From Phycisphaerae bacterium RAS2 (GTDB lineage: Bacteria > Planctomycetota > Phycisphaerae > UBA1845 > UTPLA1): 64,000 bases of DNA. Below are positions 15,536 to 24,364 of the stretch, piece after piece; the first letter of the stretch is position 1, and the number at the start of each line of letters is the position of its first letter. The DNA is taken from positions 1,054,001 through 1,118,000 of the forward strand of contig CP036352.1 of NCBI GenBank assembly GCA_007753915.1, read 5' to 3'. A program made the position numbers and the translations under genes. Below the pieces are notes generated by a model, which did not search any database, had not been told where the DNA came from, and saw only the letters and a program-made list of their open reading frames with translations.

Positions 15536-16708
15536 CTAAACGGGGGCCGCCGCCACGGCGATTTCGCGCAAGGCTGCAGTGATTCGATCCACGTCGGCAG
15601 GGGTGTTGAACGGTCCGAGGCTCAATCGCGTCGTTCCGCCGTAACGGTGGGTGCCGATTGTCTCATGGGCGAACGGGGCGCAGTGCAGCCCGCTCCGCGC
15701 GAGGATGCCGAACTCGGTCTCCAGCACCGCGGCGACTTCGGCGGGGTCCATGCCGTCGACGCGAAGGCTGAAAACCGGGACGCGCCGGGCGGGGTCGCGC
15801 GGCCCGAAAATCGACAATCCTCTTGTATCGCGTACCTGCTCGAGGAACCGCGCAGACAGCTCCGCGCCGTGCTGGTGCAGCGCCGCGACGGTGCGCTGCT
15901 CGATCCACGCCAACGCCGCACCGAGACCCGCGATGCCGATTGCGTTGTGGCTGCCGGCTTCGTATTTGTCGGGCAGGTGCTCGGGCTGACGCGGCAGCTC
16001 GCTGACCGAGCCGGTGCCGCCTTCTATGATCGGGCGAATGTGTGATTCCAAGCCGGGGCGAATGTAGAGCGCGCCCGTGCCGAGCGGGCCGAGCAGTCCC
16101 TTGTGCCCCGGCAACGCGAGCAGATCGATGCCGTCGCGTTGCACGTCGATCGGCACGTGCCCGGCGGTCTGCGCGGCATCGACCAGGAAGGGCACATTCT
16201 TCTTTCTCAAGGCCGGCCCGATTGCCGCGACGTCGTTCATTGCCCCGGTCACATTGCTGGCATGCACCACGCAAACCAACCGGGTTCGCGGCGTGACGGC
16301 TGCCAGCACGTCGGCCGGATCGACCAGCCCCGTTGTCGCGTCCGCCCGCACATAGTCCACGTTGACGGTTCCCGCATCGGCGAGGGCGTGCAGCGGTCGC
16401 AGCACGGAATTGTGCTCCATGCGCGTGGCGACGACGTGGTCGCCGGCGTTCAGCAGGCCTTTGATGGCGAGGTTCAGCGCGCCGGAGCAGTTGAATGTGA
16501 AGATCACCTGTTCGGGTGCGGTGGCGTGGATCAACCGCGCCAGCCGTCGGCGTGTCTCGGCGAGGATTTCGCCCGTTTCGAGCGCTTCGCGATAAGCTCC
16601 GCGGCCGGCCGACGCGCCGAGCTGTCCGGCATAGGCCTGTATCGCGCGCGCGACCTCGGGCGGCTTGGGGAAACTTGTCGCGGCGTTGTCGGCGTAAAGT
16701 CGGTCCAT
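15536..16708 (-). CDS. class V aminotransferase, cysteine desulfurase family
   Basis: A 390-residue PLP enzyme of the SufS/Csd-like group. Key residues are Asp177 in VDAAQTAGHVPIDV and the Schiff-base Lys203 in ALPGHKGLLGPLGTGALYI. The N-terminus YADNAATSFPKPPEVARAI and the segment FTFNCSGALNLAIKGLL are typical of the subgroup annotated as cysteine desulfurase family protein rather than IscS itself. The C-terminal SGLHCAPFAHETIGT supplies a candidate active-site Cys. It would release sulfur from cysteine or act on a related amino acid; the exact substrate is not certain. No Fe-S assembly genes adjoin it. Confidence 0.88.
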   Translation of the reverse strand: MDRLYADNAATSFPKPPEVARAIQAYAGQLGASAGRGAYREALETGEILAETRRRLARLIHATAPEQVIFTFNCSGALNLAIKGLLNAGDHVVATRMEHNSVLRPLHALADAGTVNVDYVRADATTGLVDPADVLAAVTPRTRLVCVVHASNVTGAMNDVAAIGPALRKKNVPFLVDAAQTAGHVPIDVQRDGIDLLALPGHKGLLGPLGTGALYIRPGLESHIRPIIEGGTGSVSELPRQPEHLPDKYEAGSHNAIGIAGLGAALAWIEQRTVAALHQHGAELSARFLEQVRDTRGLSIFGPRDPARRVPVFSLRVDGMDPAEVAAVLETEFGILARSGLHCAPFAHETIGTHRYGGTTRLSLGPFNTPADVDRITAALREIAVAAAPV

Positions 16709-16830
16709 GTCAGGTTGGTTGTGCTCACGTCGCCGGGCGACGGTTCAAGCGGGATTGCCCTCGCCGTGGCGGGGCGGCTAAGTTACGCAGCAATGGAATT
16801 GTAATCCCAGGCGACAGGAAGGGCACGACG

Positions 16831-17397
16831 ATGGCGAAGGTGAAACGGGCGGCTCGCCCGCGACCGACGGGCGCGGTCAACGTGGACGACGGCCGCCGGC
16901 GATGCAAGTGGGCGGCGACCGATTCGATGCTGGCGGCGTATCACGACCGCGAATGGGGCGCGCCGATCCGCACGGACTCGGGGCATCTGGAGCGGATGGC
17001 GCTGGAGGTGTTCCAATGCGGCTTGAGCTGGAAGATCGTGCTGGTGAAGCGCGATGCATTGCGCGATCGGTTCGACGGGTTCGATGTGCAGCGCGTGGCG
17101 CGGTTTGACAAGCGCCGCATCGAGCGGCTGTGCAACGACGCGGCGATCATCCGCAATCGCGCGAAGATCGAGGCGACCGTGTCGAACGCGCGGGTGTTTC
17201 TGGAGCTGGCGGAGCAGCACGGGTCGTATGTGAAATGGCTCAAGGGGCTGGATGCGTCAACCCCGCGGGCCATCGCGGCGCTGTACCCGCTGTTTCGCAC
17301 AACCTTCAAGTTCATGGGGCCGGAGACGACGAAGTGCTATCTGATGGGCATGGGCAAGATCGCGGCGGCGCATGACAAGGGCTGCTGGCGGGCGTAG
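16831..17397 (+). CDS. tag: DNA-3-methyladenine glycosylase I
   Basis: A 188-residue base-excision repair enzyme that removes 3-methyladenine. The family pattern is intact: RCKWA (Cys25), AYHDREWGAP (His38), LEVFQCGLSWKIVLVKR with the conserved Glu, RNRAKIEATVSNARVFLEL, FKFMGPETTKCYLMGMGK and the C-terminal HDKGCW (His181, Cys185). Together Cys25, His38, His181 and Cys185 form the zinc snap. The ATG at 16831 follows AGGAAGG. Compared with the E. coli enzyme it has about 20 extra basic residues at the N-terminus. It is divergent from the aminotransferase gene. Confidence 0.94.
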   Translation: MAKVKRAARPRPTGAVNVDDGRRRCKWAATDSMLAAYHDREWGAPIRTDSGHLERMALEVFQCGLSWKIVLVKRDALRDRFDGFDVQRVARFDKRRIERLCNDAAIIRNRAKIEATVSNARVFLELAEQHGSYVKWLKGLDASTPRAIAALYPLFRTTFKFMGPETTKCYLMGMGKIAAAHDKGCWRA

Positions 17398-17866
17398 GCA
17401 TGTATCCTCGAGGATAGAAGGGTCCGCGGTGCGGAGCTTTATCCTTGCTCATTTCACAGTTCGCGCATCGGGTCTTCATTGATCGCGGCTCGATTCGATT
17501 CCGCCGCATGGCTGCGGCGGCTCGGACCTGTGAAACGTCGTCGGGCGGGCCGCTCCGGAACGTACCACTGCATGGCCGCTCCGACAGAATGTCCTGAAGA
17601 TGCCATGCGAAGAGCCTCCCGGCAAAATTTGCGGTGAGGGATTGCGTTCCGTGCCGATGTATGGGATAGTATCGGGAGCAGGGGAATTGGATTCCCCGGT
17701 TCTCGTGGGGCTTTGATACATCACACAAGCTGTTTCAAGGCGGTTTCGACCAGCGAGGGATCGTGTTAAGAGTCGACCAGGACGGTCAGGGACCAGCGCG
17801 CGGGCAAGCGTGACGGCTGCTTTGCGCCATGGGACCGTTCTCCCGATCATCCCCAAGGAAAGATGT
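17398..17866. other. 469-base intergenic region with a partial repeat
   Basis: It contains the family A hairpin at 17499-17526 and GC-rich flanking sequence. No supported ORF. GGAAAG at 17856-17861 serves as the binding site of the next small gene. Confidence 0.5.
17499..17526 (+). repeat. dispersed repeat family A, hairpin part only
   Basis: CCGCCGCA-TGGC-TGCGGCGG (17501-17520) followed by CTCGGA. It matches the right-hand 28 bases of the copies at 29568 and 31050 with one loop difference. Confidence 0.7.
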
Positions 17867-18052
17867 ATGTTTCAGGAAGAGAAGTCCCGTCACGAGATCA
17901 TTCAGCGCGCCAAGATCAGTTACTTCGAGCAGAAGACGAACATGTCCATGCGCGCCTGGATCGATCTCGAATTACGGGAGATCGGCCTTCCGACGATGAC
18001 CGACGCCGAGTGCGAGCAGTATGCACTGGCGGCGGCGCCGCGGATCTTCTAA
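17867..18052 (+). CDS. small hypothetical protein
   Basis: A 61-residue, helix-rich soluble protein (REIGLPTMTDAECEQYALAA near the C-terminus). The start at 17867 has AAGGAAAG about 5 bases upstream; ATG at 17863 is out of frame. It is isolated, 470 bases after tag and convergent with the sulfatase gene. No family recognised. It is accepted mainly for the ribosome-binding site and sensible composition. Confidence 0.55.
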   Translation: MFQEEKSRHEIIQRAKISYFEQKTNMSMRAWIDLELREIGLPTMTDAECEQYALAAAPRIF

Positions 18053-18173
18053 GGCCCGATTCACGTTGCTGAATCCTCGCAATTGAATGATGCGGCGGAC
18101 TTCGAGTCGCCGTGACGGGGAGCGTGCGCGCTGCGAATCAGGCCAGAAGCCGATTGCGCGAGCAATCGGAGAA

Positions 18174-20504
18174 TCAATCCGCGCGCAGCGTGCCCAGCGC
18201 CGCGCGCGCTTCCTTGTGGTCGGGATTCAGCCGCAGGGCTTCGTTGAACTGCATCGCCGCCTCGTCGGTGCGTTTTGATCGCTGGCAATGTTCGCCCAGG
18301 CGAAAGAAGCATTCCGCCAGTGCCAGCCGAGCCTCCGTGTAATCCGGTCGAAGTGCCAGCGCCTCGCGGAAGTAGCCCACGGCGAGCGACGGCGATGCGC
18401 CCGTTGCCATCGCCTGTCGACCGTTCCAATAGTGCTGCTCCGCCGGCGGCAGGTTTTTCAGCCGATCCGGCGTCAGGTAGTGATAGCGAAACGATTTAAT
18501 CCAGCGGCGATAGCGCGCGGCGAGTTCAGGCGTCGCGCCCGCGAGATCGCGCGTTTCGCCCGGGTCGTCGGCGACGTTGAACAACATCGTTCGCTCTGCC
18601 GCCAGCAGGTGAATCGCCTTGTAGGGCCAATCGACCGCGCCGAGCTTGAGTTCATTGTGCGCGGCCGAGAGGAAGATCATCGCGGGCCGCTCGGCGGCGA
18701 AGATCGAACGGCCGTCCATCCGCGCGGCCGCCGCGACACCGGCCAGTTGGAGCAGGGTGGGCGCGAAGTCAATGTGCGAGGCTGGTGTTTCGCAGGTCTG
18801 CGCGGTGATGGCGGGGTGCGCGATCAGCAGCGGCACACGCGTGTTCTCGTCGAAGAGGTGCGCGCCGTGGACGTAGTTGTTCGCGTGCTGGCCGAACGCT
18901 TCGCCGTGGTCACCGGTGATGACGAGCAGGCCGCGTTCGAAGAATCGGCGTTCGAACAGGTGCTCGTGAAGCCGGCCGATCAGGGCATCGACGTAGGCGA
19001 GCTGGTTCTCGTATCGCTGGAAGGCGGTGAGGCCCTCGCCGCGATGGATCGCATGGGGCGAGTCGGTGAGAAAGTCGTAAGGCATGTGCGGCAGGCCGGT
19101 GTAGAGCACCGTGAACGTCGGCGTGTTTTTTTCAAGACGTTCGTCGATGAAGTGCAATGCGTCCAGCAGCGAGACGGCGTCGTCCACGCAATGGCCGGAG
19201 GGGTCGCGCAGGGCGTTGGGAATGTCGTGCTCGCGCGCGAGCTCGTCTCCGTCGACGCAGACGGTCCAGCCCATGCCGCGATAGAGAGGTTCGTCGAAGA
19301 AATAGCGAAAACAGCCGCTCATGAAAAATGCGGATTCGTATCCGGCGGCGGCGAGCAGATGGGGCAGGGCGTTGGCGGCGCGATCGCGCGGCGTGTCCCA
19401 CCATTCCTCGGCGGGGACGGCGTGACGACCGGTGAGCAGGTTGAACATCGAGGGATTGCTGGTTCCCGAAGGCGCGTAATAGCGGGGCAGTCGAATCGCG
19501 TGCTGGGCGATGCGCGCGAGGTTCGGGAATCGCGCCTGACCGCCGGGGAAGAGGTACTGGTCGGCCGTGGATTCGAGGACGACGAGGACGATGGAACGAT
19601 GGGGCGGCGTGGTAAGGACTTGTGGCAACGTACAGGGCGGATGCGAGGCATGCCCGGCAACGGAGGCGAGCGAAGGGGGCTCGTCGGAGACATCGTGATC
19701 GCGTAACTCGGCCGGCGGCGACGACGATCGGAACAGTCGAAGGCTGGGATGCGCCGCCAAGGCGCGCGCCGGCGGGTCAACATCAACGAGCAGTGACGCG
19801 GCGGCGGCGATAAATACAAGTAAAGAAATAACCGTGGCGGTGCGAGGCATCCATCTCGCGGCCAAGGCGATCAACGATGGAAGGATTAGCACGAGTGCAA
19901 GCTCGCCGATTGTCGCAACGTCGGTGAAGGATCGCGCCGATTGCAGGAATGGGCTGCCCGGCCCGGCGAAGCGGCGCAGCGTTTCGAGATTGGGAAAGAA
20001 CCCGACCTCACGCCAGACGCGATATTGAATCGCCGTCACCATGACGATGAACGTGAGCAGCACGCCGTTTGAAATGGCTGCGAACCATCGAACGCGGCGG
20101 TTTGGATGGGCGATGAACCTCCAGACCGGCCAAAGCAGAACCGTCACAGCGGCCGCGGCGAGCGCGTCGCAGAGCAGGTAGCTCGGCAGTGCGGGCCAGA
20201 GCATGTCGGGGCGGAGGCTCGTGTTGAATACCAGGGCGCGAGGAAGCGTGAGGCCGCGCAGAATCGCGAAGGGAACCAGCAATCCAAGGAAGGCGGCCGC
20301 GGCGCTGCCCGCGGTTCGGGCGAGCGGGCGGCGTGTCTCGGCTGGTTGGGCGGCGATAGTCACGTGGCGGCGGAACCAATCCAAGCGCGAAGCGCCGTAT
20401 CGGACGCGTCGCCGGTTGACTCGTTTTATTGGCCCGGATACGATCAAGTACACCGTCGGACGACCCCGTCGCAAGGGCGGGGCGACCCGGTCCGGCGGCC
20501 CCAC
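18174..20504 (-). CDS. membrane sulfatase / LTA-synthase-like protein with C-terminal TPR repeats
   Basis: A protein of up to 776 residues. About five hydrophobic segments lie in the first 250 residues (AFLGLLVPFAILRGL, LLCDALAAAAVTVLLWPV, NGVLLTFIVMVTAIQY, LALVLILPSLIALAA, VISLLVFIAAAASLLV). An alkaline-phosphatase-fold sulfatase domain follows (SIVLVVLESTADQYLFPG, YYAPSGTSNPSMFNLLTG with a Thr/Ser nucleophile region, LLVITGDHGEAFGQH). Residues about 690-776 form two TPR-like helical pairs (GYFREALALRPDYTEARLAL, AMQFNEALRLNPDHKEARAAL). It probably transfers or hydrolyses a phospho- or sulfo-group on the outer side of the membrane. The first 47 residues are Arg-rich and may be untranslated; a GTG at 20363 is an alternative start. 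Confidence 0.83.
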   Translation of the reverse strand: MGPPDRVAPPLRRGRPTVYLIVSGPIKRVNRRRVRYGASRLDWFRRHVTIAAQPAETRRPLARTAGSAAAAFLGLLVPFAILRGLTLPRALVFNTSLRPDMLWPALPSYLLCDALAAAAVTVLLWPVWRFIAHPNRRVRWFAAISNGVLLTFIVMVTAIQYRVWREVGFFPNLETLRRFAGPGSPFLQSARSFTDVATIGELALVLILPSLIALAARWMPRTATVISLLVFIAAAASLLVDVDPPARALAAHPSLRLFRSSSPPAELRDHDVSDEPPSLASVAGHASHPPCTLPQVLTTPPHRSIVLVVLESTADQYLFPGGQARFPNLARIAQHAIRLPRYYAPSGTSNPSMFNLLTGRHAVPAEEWWDTPRDRAANALPHLLAAAGYESAFFMSGCFRYFFDEPLYRGMGWTVCVDGDELAREHDIPNALRDPSGHCVDDAVSLLDALHFIDERLEKNTPTFTVLYTGLPHMPYDFLTDSPHAIHRGEGLTAFQRYENQLAYVDALIGRLHEHLFERRFFERGLLVITGDHGEAFGQHANNYVHGAHLFDENTRVPLLIAHPAITAQTCETPASHIDFAPTLLQLAGVAAAARMDGRSIFAAERPAMIFLSAAHNELKLGAVDWPYKAIHLLAAERTMLFNVADDPGETRDLAGATPELAARYRRWIKSFRYHYLTPDRLKNLPPAEQHYWNGRQAMATGASPSLAVGYFREALALRPDYTEARLALAECFFRLGEHCQRSKRTDEAAMQFNEALRLNPDHKEARAALGTLRAD

Positions 20505-20662
20505 GCGACGGGCGACAGCCTACCTGACGTATCGACGAAATCGAGCAGCAAGACAGGATAGTCCAAGACCCGACGCGGGGCGAATCGGCGTTATCATGAA
20601 GCGTCCGGGCGGAATGCGCCCGGCGGGACATCGCTGAAAGTCGCAGGACGGAGCAAGTTTTC

Positions 20663-22828
20663 ATGGCAGCGAAACAACCGGTCTGGGGCATCGACGTGGG
20701 CCAGTGCTCGCTGAAGGCGATCAAGCTTCAGGCGGCCGGCGACGGCGTGGAGATGATCACCAGCGACGTGGTGGAGCATCCGTCGATCCTGTCGGAGGCC
20801 GAGTCCGACGCGACGGCGATGGTGATTCAGGCAATTGAGACGTTTGCCTCGCGAAACGACCTGAAGGGGGCCAAGGTCGTCATTTCGGTGCCGGGTCAGC
20901 AGACGCTGACGCGCTTCACGAAACTGCCGCCGGTGGACGTGAAGAAGATTCCCGACATGGTGCAATACGAGGCGAGCCAGCAGATTCCATTCGACCTCGA
21001 TGAAGTCGTGTGGGATTACCAGGTCTTTCAGGAGAAGGACTCGCCCGATGTGGAAGTGGGCATCTTCGCGATTCGCAAAGAGCTGATCCGCAATTACATT
21101 GGTTACTTCACCGATCACGGGATCGAGCCGTTCATCGTGCAGACCAGTCCGATGGCGTCGTACAACGCGGCGCGGTACGAGGACGTGGCCGAAACGGGCA
21201 AGGCGGCCGTGCTGCTGGACATGGGGGCGTTGGGCACGGACCTGATCGTGATGGAAGGCGAGCGGATCTGGTCTCGGCAGCTGCGTATCGGCGGCAATCA
21301 ATTCACGAAGGCGCTGGTCACGGCATTCAAAACGAGTTTCCGCAAGGCGGAGAAACTGAAGCGCACCGCGGCGACGTCCAAATACGCGCGGCAGGTGTTT
21401 CAGGCGATGCGGCCGGCGTTTGCCGATCTGGTCTCGGAGATTCAGCGGTCGATCGGTTCGTATACCAGCACGCGGCGCGAGGCGCACGTGACGCGCGTCG
21501 TGGGCATGGGCAACGCGTTCCTGCTGCCGGGGTTGCAGAAGTTCCTCCAGCAGAATCTTCAGATCCAGGTGGACCGGCTGTCGACGCTCAAGAAGATGGC
21601 GATCGTTGAAAACGACCGCACGCCGCAGTTCAAAGAGCAGGTTATGAGTTTCAGCGTGGCCTACGGCCTGGCGCTGCAGGGGCTGGGGCTGGTGCCGGTC
21701 GGATCGAACCTGATTCCACTGGAAGTGAAAAAGAGTCTTTTGTGGAAAAAGAAGCAGCCGTGGTTTTATGCCTCGGCGGCGTCGCTGGCGCTGGCGGCCG
21801 GTTCGCTGTGGGTCAGCAACGTCATGGCGACCAACCAGATCACCGCGGCGATGGGCGGCCTGCCGGCGCCGTCGCCAAAACTTGCAACCAGCGTCGACGA
21901 TGCGATGTCGCAGCTGAACAGCATCGGCAGCGAGCCGCCGCTGGAGAAGGCGGCGAAGGTCGCCGGGGCGGCGCAGAAGCTGCAATCGGAGTTTTCGGGG
22001 CTGGATCGAAAATTGACGGGCGACATGGGGTTCCTGAATACGGTCGCCAAGTTGCCGCAGAACAATATTCTCGTGCCGCGCATTCTGGAGACGGTGCACG
22101 AAGCGTTCGCCGAGGCATCTCCGTCGCTCAAGTCGATTCAGGATGTGCGCGCCATGGCCGAAGCGGCTCGCCAGATTCCCCGCGCCCAGCGGCAGGATGT
22201 CTGGATCGAGCGGATCGACATGATCTATGACCCGAAAGATCCGGCCCAGATATACGGCAGCGACAACAAGAGCAGCTCGTCACTGCGCAACCCCGGGTGG
22301 TACTTGCGGATTGTCGGTGGCACCACCGACCCCAGCCCGGCGAAGTGGCTGGAAGAGAGCCTGATCAAGTCGCTGAACGAAGTCGGCAAGCAGCCGGGCC
22401 GCGGGTTCTATTTCGACAACATCAAACTCGAAAAAGTGACCGACCGGCAGAAGACACAGCCGATTGCGGGCGTGACCAACCCGCAAGCCACTCCGACGGC
22501 CCCGGGCGGTCGCAGCATGCGCGGCGGCGGCGCGCGAATCGAAGACAGCCGAGGCACCGTGACGGGTTCATCGCGAGGTCGCGTTCCCGGCGCGCCGTCC
22601 GAACCGAGCCGGGTCATAGGTGGGACGAACATCAACGAAGAAGCGGCGCGCTGGCGGAACAAGTTCCTCAAGGCGGACCCGGTTACCGGCGAGATGGATT
22701 CCGGTGATAAGCGGTTCACCATTCTGATCTGCGCCCGCAAGAGCGACACGCCGGAGAAGATGATTCCTGATCGGTATAAGCCCAAGCCGGCCGAAGGCGA
22801 AAAGAAGGACAAACCGGATGGCGGATGA
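20663..22828 (+). CDS. pilM: PilM-type actin-like assembly protein with PilN-like C-terminal extension
   Basis: A 721-residue protein. Residues 1-350 follow PilM: VWGIDVGQCSLKAIKLQ (phosphate-binding loop), VVISVPGQQTLTRFTKLPPV, YEASQQIPFDLDEVVWDYQV, AAVLLDMGALGTDLIVMEG, RQLRIGGNQFTKAL and MSFSVAYGLALQGLGL. After LIPLEVKK comes a hydrophobic segment (residues about 370-390, WFYASAASLALAAGSLWVSN) and a long extracytoplasmic region like PilN. So one chain may replace the PilM-PilN pair that links the pilus or type II-like secretion motor to the periplasmic ring. The C-terminus is Lys/Pro-rich. AGGACGGAGC precedes the ATG. It is first of three collinear genes. Confidence 0.87.
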   Translation: MAAKQPVWGIDVGQCSLKAIKLQAAGDGVEMITSDVVEHPSILSEAESDATAMVIQAIETFASRNDLKGAKVVISVPGQQTLTRFTKLPPVDVKKIPDMVQYEASQQIPFDLDEVVWDYQVFQEKDSPDVEVGIFAIRKELIRNYIGYFTDHGIEPFIVQTSPMASYNAARYEDVAETGKAAVLLDMGALGTDLIVMEGERIWSRQLRIGGNQFTKALVTAFKTSFRKAEKLKRTAATSKYARQVFQAMRPAFADLVSEIQRSIGSYTSTRREAHVTRVVGMGNAFLLPGLQKFLQQNLQIQVDRLSTLKKMAIVENDRTPQFKEQVMSFSVAYGLALQGLGLVPVGSNLIPLEVKKSLLWKKKQPWFYASAASLALAAGSLWVSNVMATNQITAAMGGLPAPSPKLATSVDDAMSQLNSIGSEPPLEKAAKVAGAAQKLQSEFSGLDRKLTGDMGFLNTVAKLPQNNILVPRILETVHEAFAEASPSLKSIQDVRAMAEAARQIPRAQRQDVWIERIDMIYDPKDPAQIYGSDNKSSSSLRNPGWYLRIVGGTTDPSPAKWLEESLIKSLNEVGKQPGRGFYFDNIKLEKVTDRQKTQPIAGVTNPQATPTAPGGRSMRGGGARIEDSRGTVTGSSRGRVPGAPSEPSRVIGGTNINEEAARWRNKFLKADPVTGEMDSGDKRFTILICARKSDTPEKMIPDRYKPKPAEGEKKDKPDGG

Positions 22829-22944
22829 GTCAACGCCGAATCACCGGAACGGCTGGAATGCCGGAACGCGAAGAAGTGTACACGTTCGGTTGAAAAATGA
22901 GGTCCGATCCCGTTTGCAGGACCGCTGCATGAAGGTCATTTAGC

Positions 22945-22962
22945 CGGCGAGCTTGCTCGCCG
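22945..22962. repeat. perfect hairpin repeat inside the pilus operon
   Basis: CGGCGAGC-TT-GCTCGCCG, an 8-bp perfect stem, in the 210-base gap between pilM and the next gene. No T-run follows. It may tune relative expression by RNA processing or be a REP-like insertion. Confidence 0.6.
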
Positions 22963-23038
22963 TGAGAACTGCGCGGGTGACGTACAACTGGCATGAAGGG
23001 GCGAATGCAGGCAATCGCTTCGCCGGAGTAATCGATCG

Positions 23039-24307
23039 ATGGACTTCGTGAAGAAACAATGGAAGATGCTGGTGGTGAGCGTCGTGGCGCTCGCCTCGCT
23101 GGGCATGGGCTACTTTGCCTACGCGGGCGGGGACGCCGTCATCGAGCAGTTGAACGGCGTCTCGTCGCTGGTCAGTGAGACCGAGAAGTACAAGCGAAGC
23201 GCCGCGAACAAGGAGACGATCAAGGCCAAGGCCGAGGACATCGAAGCACGCAACGCGGAGTTCGCCAAGTCGATGGACGCCGCGCTGGCGATGCAGAAAT
23301 ACAACGCGTATGAGGCAACGCTGGAGCGCGACGGTTCGGTCAAACCAAGGAAGCGCACCACGCTGATTGAGAAGGCCCTCCCCAAGCCCGAGAGCAACGC
23401 CGTCGCCATTCAGTTTAAGGATGCCTACATCCAGGCGCACGCCCAGCTCGCGGAGCGACTCCGAGCGCGTGACAAGGCCACCCCGGCGGAAGTGGGGGAT
23501 CAGGAACGGCTCGTTGCCGCAATGAAGGTGAAGGCCCCGGCAGACAGCCTGGCCAATCCGTGGGGCGGCGCGGGGATTACCGACATCAAGGGCGACATCG
23601 GGCAGGCGCGCGAGCGGGAGTTGAGCGAGTTCTTGCGGGACTACCCCGCGGCGCGGGCGGCCGAGGACGTGGCGCGGCGGATTTACATGTACCTGTCTCC
23701 CAATGCGCTGGGGCGTCACTCATTGGCCCGCAGCGACGAAGCGCCGGACGCCGAAAGCATCTGGCACGCGCAAATGTCGCTGTGGATCCAGCAGGACATC
23801 GTGACCGCATTGGCCCGATGCAACGAGGCGCGCGCCGCCGAGCTGGCGGCCGCCAAGCGGGAAGAGGATGCATGGGTGGCATTCATGCCGGTCAAGCACC
23901 TGGTCGTGCTGCGCATCGCGAATCGGCTGGGAAAGGGCGGCGGGTCGAACAGTTCCAGCCGGGACCTGCCGTTGTCGTTCACCGGCGTGACGAACAATGA
24001 AAAGATGTTCGTGGTCCCGTTGCAGCTGGAAGTGATCGTGGAGACGGCTGCGTTGAACAGCGTGCTGGACAGCATCTGTCGCGTCGGGTTTTACACGCCG
24101 ATTAGCGTATCGTATACATCCGTCGATCAAAGCCCGCTGCAGGATGATTACCTCTATGGCGATGCGCCGGTGGTCCGTGCGACGATCGCGATGGAAGGGT
24201 ATTACATCCGTTCCGTGTTCGAGGAGTGGATTCCCGAGTCGCTCAAAGCGGTGCTCAAGGCCGGCACGGCCGGCGATCCATCTGATTTCAGCCGGGGAGG
24301 CGGGTAA
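23039..24307 (+). CDS. PilO-like inner-membrane protein of the pilus/secretion set
   Basis: A 422-residue bitopic protein: a short cytoplasmic start, one TM (WKMLVVSVVALASLGMGYFA, residues 8-27), a long Lys/Glu/Ala-rich coiled-coil (about 40-100), then mixed domains with the segment FVVPLQLEVIVETAALNSVLDSI and a ferredoxin-like beta-alpha-beta pattern near the C-terminus. That layout matches PilO, which pairs with PilN around the pilus base, though I see no diagnostic PilO motif. GGAG lies about 9 bases upstream of the ATG. Downstream of pilM and upstream of another bitopic protein. Role inferred from topology and position. Confidence 0.65.
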   Translation: MDFVKKQWKMLVVSVVALASLGMGYFAYAGGDAVIEQLNGVSSLVSETEKYKRSAANKETIKAKAEDIEARNAEFAKSMDAALAMQKYNAYEATLERDGSVKPRKRTTLIEKALPKPESNAVAIQFKDAYIQAHAQLAERLRARDKATPAEVGDQERLVAAMKVKAPADSLANPWGGAGITDIKGDIGQARERELSEFLRDYPAARAAEDVARRIYMYLSPNALGRHSLARSDEAPDAESIWHAQMSLWIQQDIVTALARCNEARAAELAAAKREEDAWVAFMPVKHLVVLRIANRLGKGGGSNSSSRDLPLSFTGVTNNEKMFVVPLQLEVIVETAALNSVLDSICRVGFYTPISVSYTSVDQSPLQDDYLYGDAPVVRATIAMEGYYIRSVFEEWIPESLKAVLKAGTAGDPSDFSRGGG

Positions 24308-24364
24308 TCCGGAGGCAGCGCCGAACGTTGAAGGCGGACGCCAGCGTGTAGCCCGGGAGTAGTC